A stretch of DNA of 64,000 nt from CAWHXG01 sp963833235 (GCA_963833235.1 CAWHXG010000004.1:310001-374000); one strand, 5' to 3'. Shown: positions 43,495 through 53,860, counted from the stretch's first letter. Numbers and translations are program-made. Notes: generated by a model from the letters alone, not told the origin.

Positions 43495-45035
43495 ACACGC
43501 TCCTCTCCATCATCACGTTCCTGCCGGCCATCGCCGGCGTGATCCTGGCGCTTTTCCTGCGCGGCGACGACGAGCCCGCCCGGCGCAACGCAAAGTGGGT
43601 TGCGCTTTCGGCGACCTCGCTGACGTTCCTGCTCTCGCTCTTCGTGCTCTTCGGCTTCGACGCGTCGAACACCGGCTTCCAGTTCGTGGAGGAGCGGCCC
43701 TGGATCCTCGGGCTGAACTACAAGATGGGGGTGGACGGCATCTCGGTCCTGTTCGTGATGCTGACGACGTTCCTGATGCCGATCACGATCCTCGCCGGCT
43801 GGGACGTGCAGACGCGGGTGAAGGAATACATGATCGCGTTCCTGATGCTGGAGACGCTGATGCTCGGCGTCTTCTGCGCGCTCGATCTGGTGCTCTTCTA
43901 CCTCTTCTTCGAGGGCGGGCTGATCCCGATGTTCCTGATCATCGGCATCTGGGGCGGGGCGAACCGCATCTACGCGAGCTTCAAGTTCTTCCTCTACACG
44001 TTCCTCGGCTCGGTCCTGATGCTGGTCGCCATCGTCGCGATGGCCCTGGATGCCGGAACGACCGATATCCCGGCCCTGCTGCAGCACCCCTTCGGCACCG
44101 AGACGTTCAGCCTGCTGGGCGTGCAGGTGGTCGGCGGGCTGCAGATGATGCTGTGGATCGCCTTCTTCGCCAGCTTCGCAGTGAAGATGCCGATGTGGCC
44201 TGTCCATACGTGGCTTCCCGATGCGCATGTGCAGGCACCCACGGCGGGGTCCGTCGTTCTGGCCGCGATCCTCTTGAAGATGGGCGGCTACGGCTTCCTG
44301 CGGTTCAGCTTGCCGATGTTTCCCGTGGCGTCCGATATGATGGCGCCGCTGGTTCTCTGGCTCAGCGCCATCGCCATCGTCTACACCAGCCTCGTGGCGC
44401 TGGTGCAGGAGGACATGAAGAAGCTCATCGCCTATTCCTCGGTCGCGCATATGGGCTATGTGACGGCGGGCATCTTCGCGGCCAACCAGCAGGGCATCGA
44501 CGGCGCGATCTTCCAGATGATCAGCCACGGCTTCGTCTCGGGCGCGCTCTTTCTTTGCGTCGGGGTGATCTACGACCGGATGCACACGCGCGACATCTCG
44601 GCCTATGGCGGGCTGGTCAACCGGATGCCGGCCTACGCGCTGATCTTCATGCTGTTCACCATGGCCAATGTCGGCCTGCCCGGCACCAGCGGCTTCGTGG
44701 GCGAGTTCCTGACCCTGATGGGCATGTTCCAGGCCAATACCTGGGTTGGCGTCGTGGCGACGACCGGCGTGATCCTCTCGGCGGGCTATGCGCTGTGGCT
44801 CTACCGCCGGGTGGTTTTGGGCGAGCTGATCAGCGAGAGCCTGCGCACGATCACCGACATCGGACCGCGGGAACGGGCGATCTTCGCGCCGCTCGTGGCG
44901 ATGACGATCCTGCTCGGGGTCTATCCCTCGCTGGTGACCGACGTGATCGGCCCTGCGGTCGAGGCGATGGTCACCGATTATCGCGTGGCGGTGGCCGACT
45001 ACGTTCCGGCCGTCCAGGTCGCGGCGACCGAGTGA
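43491..45035 (+). CDS. nuoM: NADH-quinone oxidoreductase subunit M
   Basis: Antiporter-like proton-pumping subunit, 514 residues with about 14 helices. The pump residues are in FFEGGLIPMFLIIGIWGG (Glu near 144) and WPVHTWLPDAHVQAPTAGSVVLAAILLKMGGYG (Lys near 265). No frameshift occurs in 1.5 kb although genes on both sides are broken. It is coupled to nuoL by ATGA; nuoN starts 13 bases after its stop. Confidence 0.97.
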   Translation: MNTLLSIITFLPAIAGVILALFLRGDDEPARRNAKWVALSATSLTFLLSLFVLFGFDASNTGFQFVEERPWILGLNYKMGVDGISVLFVMLTTFLMPITILAGWDVQTRVKEYMIAFLMLETLMLGVFCALDLVLFYLFFEGGLIPMFLIIGIWGGANRIYASFKFFLYTFLGSVLMLVAIVAMALDAGTTDIPALLQHPFGTETFSLLGVQVVGGLQMMLWIAFFASFAVKMPMWPVHTWLPDAHVQAPTAGSVVLAAILLKMGGYGFLRFSLPMFPVASDMMAPLVLWLSAIAIVYTSLVALVQEDMKKLIAYSSVAHMGYVTAGIFAANQQGIDGAIFQMISHGFVSGALFLCVGVIYDRMHTRDISAYGGLVNRMPAYALIFMLFTMANVGLPGTSGFVGEFLTLMGMFQANTWVGVVATTGVILSAGYALWLYRRVVLGELISESLRTITDIGPRERAIFAPLVAMTILLGVYPSLVTDVIGPAVEAMVTDYRVAVADYVPAVQVAATE

Positions 45036-45048
45036 AAGGAGCGACGAC

Positions 45049-46493
45049 ATGACGGGTTCGGACGTATCGGCCGCCCTGCCGGAGATCGCTCTGGCGCTTT
45101 ACGCGATGATCGCGCTTCTGGCCGGGGTCTATGGCGGCAAGGACCGCCTGGCGCCGCTGCTGGTCTGGACGACGCCACCGCCTTCGTGGTCGTCGCCTTC
45201 TGGATCGCGGCCGGCGGCGACGGCACGCGCATCGCCTTCAGCGGCATGTTCGTCGACGATGGTTTCGCCCGCTTCGCCAAGTGCACCATCCTGCTTTCGG
45301 GGGCGGCCGTGCTGCTGATGAGCCGGGACTACATGGAGAGGCGCGACCTCTTGCGCTTCGAGTTTCCGGTGCTGATCTCGCTGGCGATCGTGGGCATGAT
45401 GACGATGGTCTCGGCCGGCGACCTGATGACGCTCTACATGGGGCTGGAGCTGCAGTCGCTGGCGCTTTACGTCGTGGCGTCGTTGCGCCGCGACAGCATG
45501 AAATCCACCGAGGCCGGTCTGAAGTATTTCGTGCTGGGCGCGCTGAGGTCGGGCCTTCTGCTCTACGGCGCTTCGTTGACCTACGGCTTCGCCGGCACGA
45601 CCGACTTCGCCGGGATCCTGAGCCCGGGACAGGAGGGCGATTGTCGCTCGGCCTGCTCTTCGGCCTGGTGTTCCTGATCTCGGGACTTGCGTTCAAGGTG
45701 TCCGCCGCGCCCTTCCACATGTGGACGCCGGACGTCTACGAAGGCTCGCCGACGCCCGTCACTGCCTTTTTCGCCACCGCGCCGAAGGTCGCCGCCATGG
45801 CGCTTTTTGCGCGAGTGGTGCACGACGCGTTCGGCGGCGTCGTTGGCGACTGGCAGCAGATCGTCGCGTTCCTGGCGTGGTGTCGATGTTCCTCGGCTCC
45901 ATCGCCGCGATCGGGCAGCGCAACATCAAGCGACTGATGGCCTATTCGTCGATCGCGCATATGGGCTACGCGCTGATGGGGTTGGCGGCGGGCACGGCGT
46001 TCGGCGTGCAGGCGATGCTGGTCTATATGGCGATCTACGTGACGATGAACGTCGGCACGTTCGCGTTCATCCTGTCGATGGAACGCGACGGAAAGCCGGT
46101 CATCGATATCGGGTCGCTGAACCTCTATTCCGCGACCGAACCGCTCAAGGCGCTGGCGATGATGTTGCTGATGTTCACGCTGGCGGGCGTGCCGCCGCTT
46201 CTGGGCTTCTTCGGCAAGTACTATGTGCTGACAGCAGCCTACGACGCCGGGCTTGGCTGGCTGGCCGTGGCCGGGGTGATCGCCACGGTGATCGGCGCCT
46301 TCTATTACCTGCGGATCGTCTACTTCATGTATTTCGGCGAACGGCGAGCCGGCGAGGGGCTGGATGCGTCGGCGGCACGCCGGTGCTGTGGGGGCTTCTG
46401 GTCGCCTCCGCGGCGGCGATGGTCTTCGGCATCGTCAACCTGTTCGGCGTGGAAGGGCTGGCCGCGGCCGCGGCGGCGGCTCTTGTCAACTGA
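45049..46493 (+). CDS. nuoN: NADH-quinone oxidoreductase subunit N, four frameshifts as sequenced
   Basis: Third antiporter-like subunit, about 481 residues when repaired. Segments GDLMTLYMGLELQSLALYVVA, VSAAPFHMWTPDVYEGSPTPVTAFFATAPKVAA, NIKRLMAYSSIAHMGYALMG and PLLGFFGKYYVLTAA are all conserved but lie in different frames. One base is missing near each of 45174, 45641, 45877 and 46372. The end LAAAAAAALVN reaches a TGA at 46493 that overlaps the birA start. No substitution-type damage is seen. Confidence 0.9.
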
Positions 46494-47249
46494 ACCTGCG
46501 CCGGCCTGGCCCGAGGGGGTCGGCCGGATCGTCCTGACAGAGGTCGACAGCACGATGCCGAGGCGCTGCGGCGCCTGTCGGGGCCGATCACGCCTGCCTG
46601 GATCCTCGGCCTGCGCCAGACCGCCGGACGCGGGCGGCGGGGCAGGGCTTGGCTCGATCCGCCGGGCAACTTCGCAGCTACCCTGGTGCTGAAGCCCGGT
46701 GCCGGGCTCGACGGCGCAGAGCCCCGGCAGGCGGCGCAGATGTCGTTCGTGGCGGCGCTTGCACTGTTCGATGCGCTGGTGTGCTGTCGTGGAGCCTAGC
46801 GAGCTGGCCCTGAAATGGCCGAACGACGTGCTTTCGCGGGGCAAGGTTGCCGGGATCCTGCTGGAATCGGCTCCGCCTTCGGGAGGGTTGACGCTGTGCA
46901 TCGGCATCGGGGTGAACCTGGCCGCGGCCCCCGATCCGGCGCGCTGCTGGAAGGGCCGTGCCGCCGATAGCACTGGTTCCCGCGAGAGGCCTCGTCGTTG
47001 CGCCCGAGGTCCTGCTGACGCGCTGGCCCCGGCCTTCGCCGCGTGGCAGGAACGGCTGCAGCGCGGGGGCTTCGCCACGATCCGCGAGACCTGGCTGGCC
47101 ACGCCGCCCGCCGCGGCCAACCCATGACCGCCCGCACCACGCGCAGCAGCCTCACCGGCACGTTCGACGGCCTCGACCCCAACGGCGCACTGATTCTCGA
47201 CACCGCCAAAGGCCCGGTCACGGTCGACGCCGCCGACGTCTTTTTCTGA
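46483..47249 (+). CDS. birA: Biotin--[acetyl-CoA-carboxylase] ligase, several frameshifts as sequenced
   Basis: Attaches biotin to carrier domains such as that of MccA in this window. Lacks the N-terminal repressor domain, so it is ligase only. The ATP/biotin loop GLRQTAGRGRRGRAW, KWPNDVLSRGKVAGILLE and GIGVNLAAAPDPA are visible, and the C-terminal cap ends GPVTVDAADVFF at 47249. Breaks occur near 46553 (AAT to AT), 46782, 46940, 46955, 47025 and 47110. The proposed start is a TTG at 46483 overlapping nuoN. The nuoN-birA-coaX-rnj order is common in this order. Confidence 0.85.
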
Positions 47250-47264
47250 CAGCGGCGGACGCCC

Positions 47265-48044
47265 ATGCTTCTGGCCATCGACTGCGGCAACACGAACACG
47301 GTCTTCTCGATCTGGGACGGTGCGGAATTTCTTGCGACTTGGCGTACCTCAACCGACCAGCACCGCACGGCGGACCAGTATTTCGTGTGGCTCGACCAGC
47401 CTTCTCGACTACCGCCGCCTGGAGGTGAGGATCGACGAGGTCATCATCTCGTCCACCGTGCCAAGGGTGGTATTCAACCTGCGGGTCCTGTCCGATCGCT
47501 ACTACGATTGCCGCCCCATGGTGGTGGGCAAGCCCGAATGCCGGCTGCCGGTCGACCGCGGGTCGATGCGGGCACGCAGGTCGGCCCGGACAGGCTGGTG
47601 AACGCGGTCGCGGGGTTCGATCTGCATGGCGGCGACATCATCGTGGTCGATTTCGGCACCGCCACCACCTTCGATGTCGTCGATGACGATGGCGCCTATG
47701 TCGGCGGGGTGATCGCACCTGGGGTGAATCTCAGCCTGGAAGCGCTTCATCAGGCGGCGGCGGCCTTGCCGCATGTGGACATCTCGAAACCGCAGCGCGT
47801 CGTCGGCACGAACACCGTCGCCTGCATGCAGTCGGGCGTCTTCTGGGGATATATCGGTCTGGTCCGCGAGATCTGCACGCGCATCCGCGCCGAGCGCGAC
47901 CGCGGGATGAAGGTCATCGCTACCGGTGGGCTGGCACCGTTGTTCCAGCAGACCGAGGCGTTGTTCGACGTCTTCGAGGACGATCTGACGATGCACGGGC
48001 TGACCGTGATCCATCGACTACAACAAGGAACTGATCGCGAATGA
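47265..48044 (+). CDS. coaX: Type III pantothenate kinase, frameshifted as sequenced
   Basis: First enzyme of CoA biosynthesis, phosphorylating pantothenate; about 260 residues of the ASKHA fold. Visible are the N-terminal phosphate loop LLAIDCGNTNTVFSIWDG, GPDRLVNAVAGF, VVDFGTATTFDVVDDDGAYVGGVIAPG and VIATGGLAP. A one-base gain at 47400 and a loss at 47557 move residues about 46-97 into another frame. A further shift near 48015 makes the C-terminus uncertain. As written the stop at 48042-48044 overlaps the rnj ATG; the alternative frame (DYNKELIANE) would run about 50 bases into rnj. Confidence 0.86.
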   Translation: MLLAIDCGNTNTVFSIWDGAEFLATWRTSTDQHRTADQYFVWLDQPSRLPPPGGEDRRGHHLVHRAKGGIQPAGPVRSLLRLPPHGGGQARMPAAGRPRVDAGTQVGPDRLVNAVAGFDLHGGDIIVVDFGTATTFDVVDDDGAYVGGVIAPGVNLSLEALHQAAAALPHVDISKPQRVVGTNTVACMQSGVFWGYIGLVREICTRIRAERDRGMKVIATGGLAPLFQQTEALFDVFEDDLTMHGLTVIHRLQQGTDRE

Positions 48045-49708
48045 GCAGCGAGAGACTGATCTACCTGCCCCTCGGGGGCGGGCGAAATTGGCATGAACGC
48101 CTATGTTTACGGCTACGGGCCGGCCGACAAGGAACGCTTCATCCTGGTCGATCTGGGCGTGACCTTCCCGGATATGGACGGCACACCGGGGGTCGACCTG
48201 ATCTTCGCCGACGTCGCCTGGCTCGCGGAGCGGGCCGACCGGCTCGACGGCATCTTCATCACCCACGCCCACGAGGATCACGTGGGCGCCGTGGGGCATC
48301 TGTGGAGCCGTCTGCGCGCGCCGGTCCATTGCCGCCCTTTCACCGCCAACATCGCCAAGCGCAAGATGGAAGAGCAGGGCGCGCCGGTGGCCGAGGTCAA
48401 GGTGGCAGAGCCCTGGCCTTCGCAGGTCGAGGCGGGGCCGTTCAGGGTCGGCTTCCTGCCGATCAGCCATTCGATCCCCGAAAGCTCGGCCCTCGTGATC
48501 GACACGCCGGCGGGGCGGATCGTGCATACCGGCGATTTCAAGATCGACCGCACGCCGCTGGTGGGCGAGGCGTTCGACCCCGATGCCTTCGAGGCCGTAG
48601 CGAAGGACGGCGTTCTGGCCCTGGTCTGCGACAGCACGAACGTGTTCTCGCCCCATGCCGGGCGATCCGAAGCCGTGGTGGGGCCCGAGGTCCGAAAGCT
48701 GATCGCCGAGGCGCCCGGCATGGTGGTGGCGACGACCTTCGCCTCCAACGTGGCGCGGGTGAAGACGCTCGCCGAGGCCGGGCGCGATGCGGGGCGCACG
48801 GTGGTTCTGATGGGACGCGCGATGAAGCGCATGGTCGGCGCCTCAATGGAATCGGGGGTGATGACCGACTTTCCCGGCCATATTCGCCGGAGGAGGCGGG
48901 GCAGGTCCCGCGCGAGAAGCTGATGCTGATCGTCACCGGCAGTCAGGGGGAGCGGCGCGCGGCCTCCGCCCAATTGGCGCGTGGAAAGTTCCTGGGGCTG
49001 GAGCTGAAGGATGGCGACACGTTCCTCTTCTCGTCGAAGACCATCCCCGGCAACGAGCGCGGCGTGATCCACATCGTCAATGCCTTCAGCGAGAAGGGCG
49101 TGGACGTGGTGGACGACACCTCGGGGCTTTACCACGTGTCGGGGCACGCGAACCGGCCGGACCTGATGACCATGCACGCACTGGTCAAGCCGCAGTTCCT
49201 CATCCCGATGCACGGCGAGCACCGGCACCTGCGCGAGCACGTGAAGCTCGGTGCGGAGACCGGGATCGCCGGAGTCCTGGCGCCGAACGGCACGATGGTG
49301 GAGCTGACCGGCAATGCGCCGCGGGTCGTGGGCTATGTGGAGACGGGGCGCACCTATCTCGACGGCAGCGTGCAGATCGGCGCGATGGACGGGATCGTGC
49401 GCGACCGTATCAGGCTGGCGCTGAACGGCCACGTGACGGTGACGGTGCTGATAGACGAGAACGACGATCCGCTGGGCGAGCCTTGGTGCGAGATCATGGG
49501 CCTGCCGGAGCGGGGCCGCTCGCGGACCGCTCTGGCCGAGGTGATCGAGGCAGAGCTGGATCAGGCACTGGGGCGCGCGAAGAACGGCGTGCTGGTGGAT
49601 GACGACAAGCTGACCGAGGCGATGAAGCGCGTGGTGCGCAACACGGCGAATGCCGAGATCGGCAAGAAGCCGGAGGTCACGGTGGTGATCAGCCGTCTCT
49701 CGGAATAG
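48041..49708 (+). CDS. rnj: Ribonuclease J, frameshifted as sequenced
   Basis: Metallo-beta-lactamase-fold RNase J (about 555 residues), a 5'-3' exonuclease and endonuclease in mRNA and rRNA processing. The zinc motif HAHEDHVGA near residue 70, SHSIPESSALVIDTPAGRIVHTGDFK, and the beta-CASP segments VTGSQGERRAASAQLA and HVSGHANRPDL with MHGEHRHL are present. Two breaks are seen: near 48080, in the N-terminal LPLGG(AG)EIGMNAY, where two bases appear lost, and near 48882, where one T would restore HYSPEEAGQVPREK. The downstream 800 bases are clean. Confidence 0.9.
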   Translation: MSSERLIYLPLGGGRNWHERLCLRLRAGRQGTLHPGRSGRDLPGYGRHTGGRPDLRRRRLARGAGRPARRHLHHPRPRGSRGRRGASVEPSARAGPLPPFHRQHRQAQDGRAGRAGGRGQGGRALAFAGRGGAVQGRLPADQPFDPRKLGPRDRHAGGADRAYRRFQDRPHAAGGRGVRPRCLRGRSEGRRSGPGLRQHERVLAPCRAIRSRGGARGPKADRRGARHGGGDDLRLQRGAGEDARRGRARCGAHGGSDGTRDEAHGRRLNGIGGDDRLSRPYSPEEAGQVPREKLMLIVTGSQGERRAASAQLARGKFLGLELKDGDTFLFSSKTIPGNERGVIHIVNAFSEKGVDVVDDTSGLYHVSGHANRPDLMTMHALVKPQFLIPMHGEHRHLREHVKLGAETGIAGVLAPNGTMVELTGNAPRVVGYVETGRTYLDGSVQIGAMDGIVRDRIRLALNGHVTVTVLIDENDDPLGEPWCEIMGLPERGRSRTALAEVIEAELDQALGRAKNGVLVDDDKLTEAMKRVVRNTANAEIGKKPEVTVVISRLSE

Positions 49709-49725
49709 GGGCGCTCCGGCGCCCC
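49708..49725 (+). terminator. Hairpin at the rnj stop codon
   Basis: GGGGCGC (49708-49714) and GCGCCCC (49719-49725) form a 7-base-pair stem with a TCCG tetraloop, starting at the last base of the rnj stop codon and before the convergent helicase gene. No T run follows; likely the end of the nuo-birA-coaX-rnj transcription unit. Confidence 0.5.
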
Positions 49726-49766
49726 TGGGCGCCGGACTTCGAACTGGGGGCCCTCTGAGGCTGGCC

Positions 49767-51274
49767 TCAGGCCAGTTCGGATTGCCGGCGCTCGTCGAAG
49801 CTCATCGCGATGAAGTCCGGCATGTGATCGCCCATGCCCACCACGCCGTTGTCGCCGCCGCGGCCACGGCCGCCCCTGCTCCGCGGCTCGCGGCTGCGTT
49901 CGCGCGCTGGGGGGGCCTCCTTCGGGTCCGCCGGGAAGCTCTGCTGCACCTCGGCCTCGACCGGCGCTGCCAGCGGGGCCGGGGCCTCGGCGGCTTTCGG
50001 CGTCTCAACCTCGACCTCCGCCTTTGCACCGCGACTGCGCGAGGTGCGCGACCGGGTGCGCTTTGGCCGCGGCTCCCCAGCTTCCTCGGTAGCGGGGGGC
50101 GGCGGGGTTTCGGCCACGCTGGGGTCGCCATCGGGCTTTCCAGCCGCGGCACCTCCATCCCCACCAGCTTTTCGATGGCGGCAAGGTTCTTTTCGTCGGT
50201 CGGCGTGCTGATCATCAGCGCCTTGCCGGATTTGCCCGCCCGGCCGGTGCGCCCGATCCGATGCACGTAATCCTCGGCATGGCTCGGCACGTCGAAATTG
50301 AAGACATGGCTGACATTGGGAATGTCGAGTCCGCGGGCCGCCACGTCCGACGCGCACAGGAACCGTAGCGTCCCGTCGCGGAAGCCCTGCAAAGTGGTCG
50401 TGCGCTCCGACTGGTCGAGATCGCCGTGGATCGGTGCTGCGTCGTATCCGTGCTTCTTCAGGGACTTCGCCACCACGTCGACCTCGGTCTTGCGGTTGCA
50501 GAAGATGATCCCGTTGCGGCATTCGCCCGCCTCGCTCTCGATCAGCGCCCGCAGCAGGTTCCGCTTTTCGGCGGCGGTGCGATCCTTGCGACTGGGCCGG
50601 AAGAGGATCACGCCCTGCTCGATGGTCTCGGACGCGGTCGCCTGGCGCGCTACCTCGATCCGGGCGGGATTGCTGAGGAAGGTGTTGGTGATCCGCTCGA
50701 TCTCGGGCGCCATCGTGGCGCTGAAGAACAACGTCTGCCGCGTGAAAGGGGTCAGCGAGAAGATCCGCTCGATATCGGGGATGAAGCCCATGTCGAGCAT
50801 CCGGTCGGCCTCGTCGACCACCATGACCTGCACGCCGGTCAGCAACAGCTTGCCGCGTTCGAAATGGTCCAGCAGGCGCCCCGGGGTTGCGATCAACACG
50901 TCGACGCCACGGTCGATCAGCGCGTCCTGCTCCTTGAACGAGACGCCGCCGATCAGCAGCGCCTTGGTGAGTTTCAAGTGCTTGGTGTAGATGTCGAAGT
51001 TCTCGGCCACCTGGGCGGCCAGTTCGCGCGTCGGCGCCAGAACCAGGCTGCGCGGCATCCGCGCCCGGGCCCGGCCCTTGGCCAGAAGCGTGATCATCGG
51101 CAGCACGAAGCCGGCCGTCTTGCCGGTGCCGGTCTGCGCGATGCCAAGCACGTCTTGACCCTCCAGCGCCGGCGGTATGGCGCCGGCCTGGATCGGGGTC
51201 GGAGTTTCGTAGCCCGCATCGGCAACGGCCTTGAGGACGCGCGCGTCCAGTTTCAGGTCGGTGAATTTGGTCAT
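49767..51274 (-). CDS. DEAD-box RNA helicase (RhlE-like), one frameshift as sequenced
   Basis: ATP-dependent RNA helicase of about 502 residues. Motifs in order: Q motif (TPTPIQAGAIPP), AQTGTGKT, PTRELAAQ, TPGR, VVDEADRMLD, SATM, HGDLDQSERTTTL, ARGLDIPNVSHVFNFDVP and HRIGRTGRAGKSG. The C-terminal tail is a charged Arg/Ser/Glu/Pro-rich region ending VVGMGDHMPDFIAMSFDERRQSELA, which lies in a different frame from the helicase core. One A missing in the coding strand near 50138 explains this, joining RLE to KPDGDPSVAE. Without it the frame gives an arginine-rich shadow ending at 49802. Confidence 0.9.
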
Positions 51275-51527
51275 GGGTGTCCGTGAAATGCGGGGGGCGG
51301 CCCCCCGGTGTGACTTGGCGCGGTTCGATCATCCGCTTCCAGTCGCGGACACGTCTTTCGGTCGGCCGGGCAGGCTCGTCGCCCGGCTTGGGCGTGGCTT
51401 TACACAACAGGCGCTTGCTGGTCAACGCATGCCTTCGTGAGATGGTTGACGACGCAGCGGCGCTGGCCGTCTCAGGCAGTCGGGGCTATGTCGGACGCAA
51501 GCTGCACAATCAAGAAGGAGATGGCAG

Positions 51528-51953
51528 ATGATTAGCAAGACAGGATCCGCGAAATGGAGCGGCGGCCTTAAGGACGGCCAGGGCCATGTTTCGACGGAAA
51601 CGCGGGTGTTGGCCGACCAGCCCTACGGCTTTGCCACACGCTTCGAAGGCAAGACCGGGACGAACCCCGAAGAGCTGATCGCCGCTGCGCATGCCAGCTG
51701 CTTCTCGATGGCGTTGTCGATGATCCTCGGCCAGCACGATCTGACCGCCGACAGCATCGAGACAAGCGCCAAGGTGAGCCTTGAGGAGAAGGACGGCGGG
51801 TTCGCCATCACCAAGATCCATCTCGACGTGATCGCCAGCGTGCCGGGTGCCGATGCGGCGAAGTTCGAGGAGGCCGCGACGACGGCGAAGGAGAATTGCC
51901 CGGTCTCCAAAGTGCTGAACGCCGAAATCACCATGGACGCCAAGCTGGCCTAG
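51528..51953 (+). CDS. OsmC family peroxiredoxin
   Basis: A 141-residue thiol peroxidase of the OsmC/Ohr family, reducing organic hydroperoxides. The two redox cysteines are in AAAHASCFSMALS (near residue 58) and AKENCPVSKVL (near 124). The LIAAAHASC and closing NAEITMDAKL point to the OsmC rather than the Ohr branch. AAGAAGGAG lies 8 bases before the ATG at 51528; an out-of-frame ATG at 51521 is ignored. It is a single gene divergent from the helicase. Confidence 0.92.
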   Translation: MISKTGSAKWSGGLKDGQGHVSTETRVLADQPYGFATRFEGKTGTNPEELIAAAHASCFSMALSMILGQHDLTADSIETSAKVSLEEKDGGFAITKIHLDVIASVPGADAAKFEEAATTAKENCPVSKVLNAEITMDAKLA

Positions 51954-52012
51954 CAACGTCAGCCGGGGCGGCGGCCGGCTGGCCGCCGTGCCCGGGGCCG
52001 CCGCACGGGCAT

Positions 52013-52618
52013 TCAGATGAGGCGGGTCGCGAAGTAGACCAGCGGCGCGAGCCAGACGAAGCCCGCGATGACGAAGACGCCGTCATCGGCGGTTAGGCCA
52101 ATTCCGAACAACATGAGGTGGATCGCAATCAGAAAGGGCAGGAATGGCACGAACCCCACAACGATGATAGCGACGCCGGAAACGAGGACGATCAGCGCGA
52201 TCACCGTCAGGACGGCACTTCCCGACGTTGCCCAGGTCAGCCGGTGCGACAGGACCGACCGCAGCTTGTCCGCATAGGGCGCGGCCTTGTCGGCCGATGC
52301 GCCGAGCCTGTCGGCGCCAAGCTTGAAACGCCGCACGAAGCCCGGCAGCCAGATCCCCTTCTTCCCCCGTAGCATCTGGACGCCGAGAGCCACGACGACG
52401 AGGCCGATGATCGCCGGAAGCCCGGGGACCGTGGCGATCGGCAGCATCAGTGCACCGGCCATGATCAGCAGCAGTGGGCCAAAGCCGCGCGATCCGAGCG
52501 CCTCGATTAAATCGCCGAACGCGACCTTGTCCCCATCCTCGGACAGTTCCGCGACATTCTTCAAGACCCCGTCGATACGGTCCTTGCTGTCCTCGTCGGT
52601 ATCGATGCGGTCGGTCAT
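52013..52618 (-). CDS. ExoD family membrane protein
   Basis: A 201-residue protein of the ExoD family, named from a Rhizobium gene affecting exopolysaccharide. An N-terminal soluble part (DGDKVAFGDLIEALGSRGFGPLLLIMAGALMLPIATVPGLP) is followed by hydrophobic helices, and the FLIAIHLMLFGIGLTADDGVFVIAGF segment near the C-terminus is diagnostic. The ATG at 52618 overlaps the stop of the upstream glycosyltransferase as ATGA, so the two form an operon and a link to polysaccharide is plausible but unproved. Confidence 0.88.
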   Translation of the reverse strand: MTDRIDTDEDSKDRIDGVLKNVAELSEDGDKVAFGDLIEALGSRGFGPLLLIMAGALMLPIATVPGLPAIIGLVVVALGVQMLRGKKGIWLPGFVRRFKLGADRLGASADKAAPYADKLRSVLSHRLTWATSGSAVLTVIALIVLVSGVAIIVVGFVPFLPFLIAIHLMLFGIGLTADDGVFVIAGFVWLAPLVYFATRLI

Positions 52619-53859
52619 GGCGTTGCCCCTTGCTTCCGCCGGCAATGCCGCTCTCGGGCGCATCGTTCCCCGTGATCAGGGGGGTGGACGGCCCGAGGCC
52701 GGTCGATTGCCGCCGTGGGGGGCGTACCGCCGGGATCGAGCTTCAGATGCCGCCACATGGCCGGCGACACGGGCATCAGCCCGGCGCGATGGAGATCACG
52801 GAAATCGTCCAGCCTTGCCGAGATCTCGCAGGTCAGCGTCCGGCGGCTCAGGGCTTCGACGAAGGGCAGAGTGTCCTTGTAGCCCTGCGCGCCGCGGGAA
52901 TGCTGGCCGCGGTCGGCTGCGCTTTGCGTTTTCTCGGCCATGTCGTCGAGCAGCTTGAAGTGCAAGAGCACGCCCCATTCCTCGGCGAGCGGCATCGCCC
53001 GATCCACGCGGTGGGGGCCACGATGGAATTGCTGGCCCTTGCGCCATTTCAGGATCGCCATCTTCGATTGATGCCCCGCGGCGCGCGGCCGGTTCTGCAT
53101 CAGCAGCCATTGCGCGGCGCGTTCGAGCCGCGGGGGCAGGCGGGGTTGGCCCAATGGCAGCCAGGCCCGGATCACGGCCTCCCACGCCACCGGGAAGCGC
53201 CGGCCGGGCCCGTTCAGCAGTCGCTGCCGCGCGCCGCCCATGACAAGCCGCGGCGGCACGGGATAGCGCCGTCGGGACCGGACCGACGGCGAGGCCTGCC
53301 AGAAGCCTTCAGCATCGAACCAGGCGCAGACCTCGGCCAGCCTCGACCCCGGCGTCGTGGCGAGATCGGCCATGGGCCGGTCGGCATACATGTCGAGCAT
53401 GACGCAGTGGACGCCTTCCGCCCCGGCATCATCCCAGTGCGCGATCGCGTCCGTCAGCCCGCGGTGCGGCCAGCCGGGATACACCAGCTGCTCGTCGGCA
53501 TCGGGGAAGATCGTCCAGTGCCCGTCGCAAAAGCGGTCGGCGATCAGGCTGCGCCAGGCGCGGACATGGGTGCTGTAGGGTTTCGTCGTGAAGATCCGCG
53601 TCACGTCCGGTGCGGCATCCAGAAGGGCCGCCGTCCCGTCGGTGGAGGCATTGTCGACGACGATGAACCGGGTGACGCCGATGGCCCGGTGGTGCCGCAG
53701 GAAATCCGGCAGCCGTTTCTCCTCGTTGAAGGCGATGGTCACGCAGACAGGGCCGTCTCCGAGATCGATCCGCGGCACCACCGTCACATCGAAGGCGTCG
53801 CGGAACGCCGCGTCGGTCGGCTCCGGACTGCCGGGCCGGGCCTTCCGCGGCGGCCGCAT
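52615..53859 (-). CDS. Glycosyltransferase family 2 protein
   Basis: A 414-residue GT-A-fold protein of the GT2-like group with the VCVTIAFNEEKRLPDFLRHHRAIGV opening, FIVVDNASTDGTAALL donor site near residue 70 and the metal-binding DADEQ motif near 120 (WTIFPDADEQL). The second half, with many Arg/Trp/His residues, is less conserved. No transmembrane segment is evident. It is coupled to exoD by a four-base overlap, suggesting a joint role at the cell surface. Sugar donor and acceptor are unknown. The frame is clean, unlike its neighbour prfC. Confidence 0.83.
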   Translation of the reverse strand: MRPPRKARPGSPEPTDAAFRDAFDVTVVPRIDLGDGPVCVTIAFNEEKRLPDFLRHHRAIGVTRFIVVDNASTDGTAALLDAAPDVTRIFTTKPYSTHVRAWRSLIADRFCDGHWTIFPDADEQLVYPGWPHRGLTDAIAHWDDAGAEGVHCVMLDMYADRPMADLATTPGSRLAEVCAWFDAEGFWQASPSVRSRRRYPVPPRLVMGGARQRLLNGPGRRFPVAWEAVIRAWLPLGQPRLPPRLERAAQWLLMQNRPRAAGHQSKMAILKWRKGQQFHRGPHRVDRAMPLAEEWGVLLHFKLLDDMAEKTQSAADRGQHSRGAQGYKDTLPFVEALSRRTLTCEISARLDDFRDLHRAGLMPVSPAMWRHLKLDPGGTPPTAAIDRPRAVHPPDHGERCARERHCRRKQGATP

Positions 53860-53860
53860 C

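Noticed and set aside
43419..45050. A 543-residue minus-strand open frame opposite nuoM
   Set aside because: His/Asp/Arg-rich mirror of the hydrophobic nuoM codons; no conserved domain.
51340..51400. Further GTCGG-rich element upstream of the OsmC gene
   Set aside because: Only a single GTCGG with no 11-base phasing and no ACCCCTGCGC tail.
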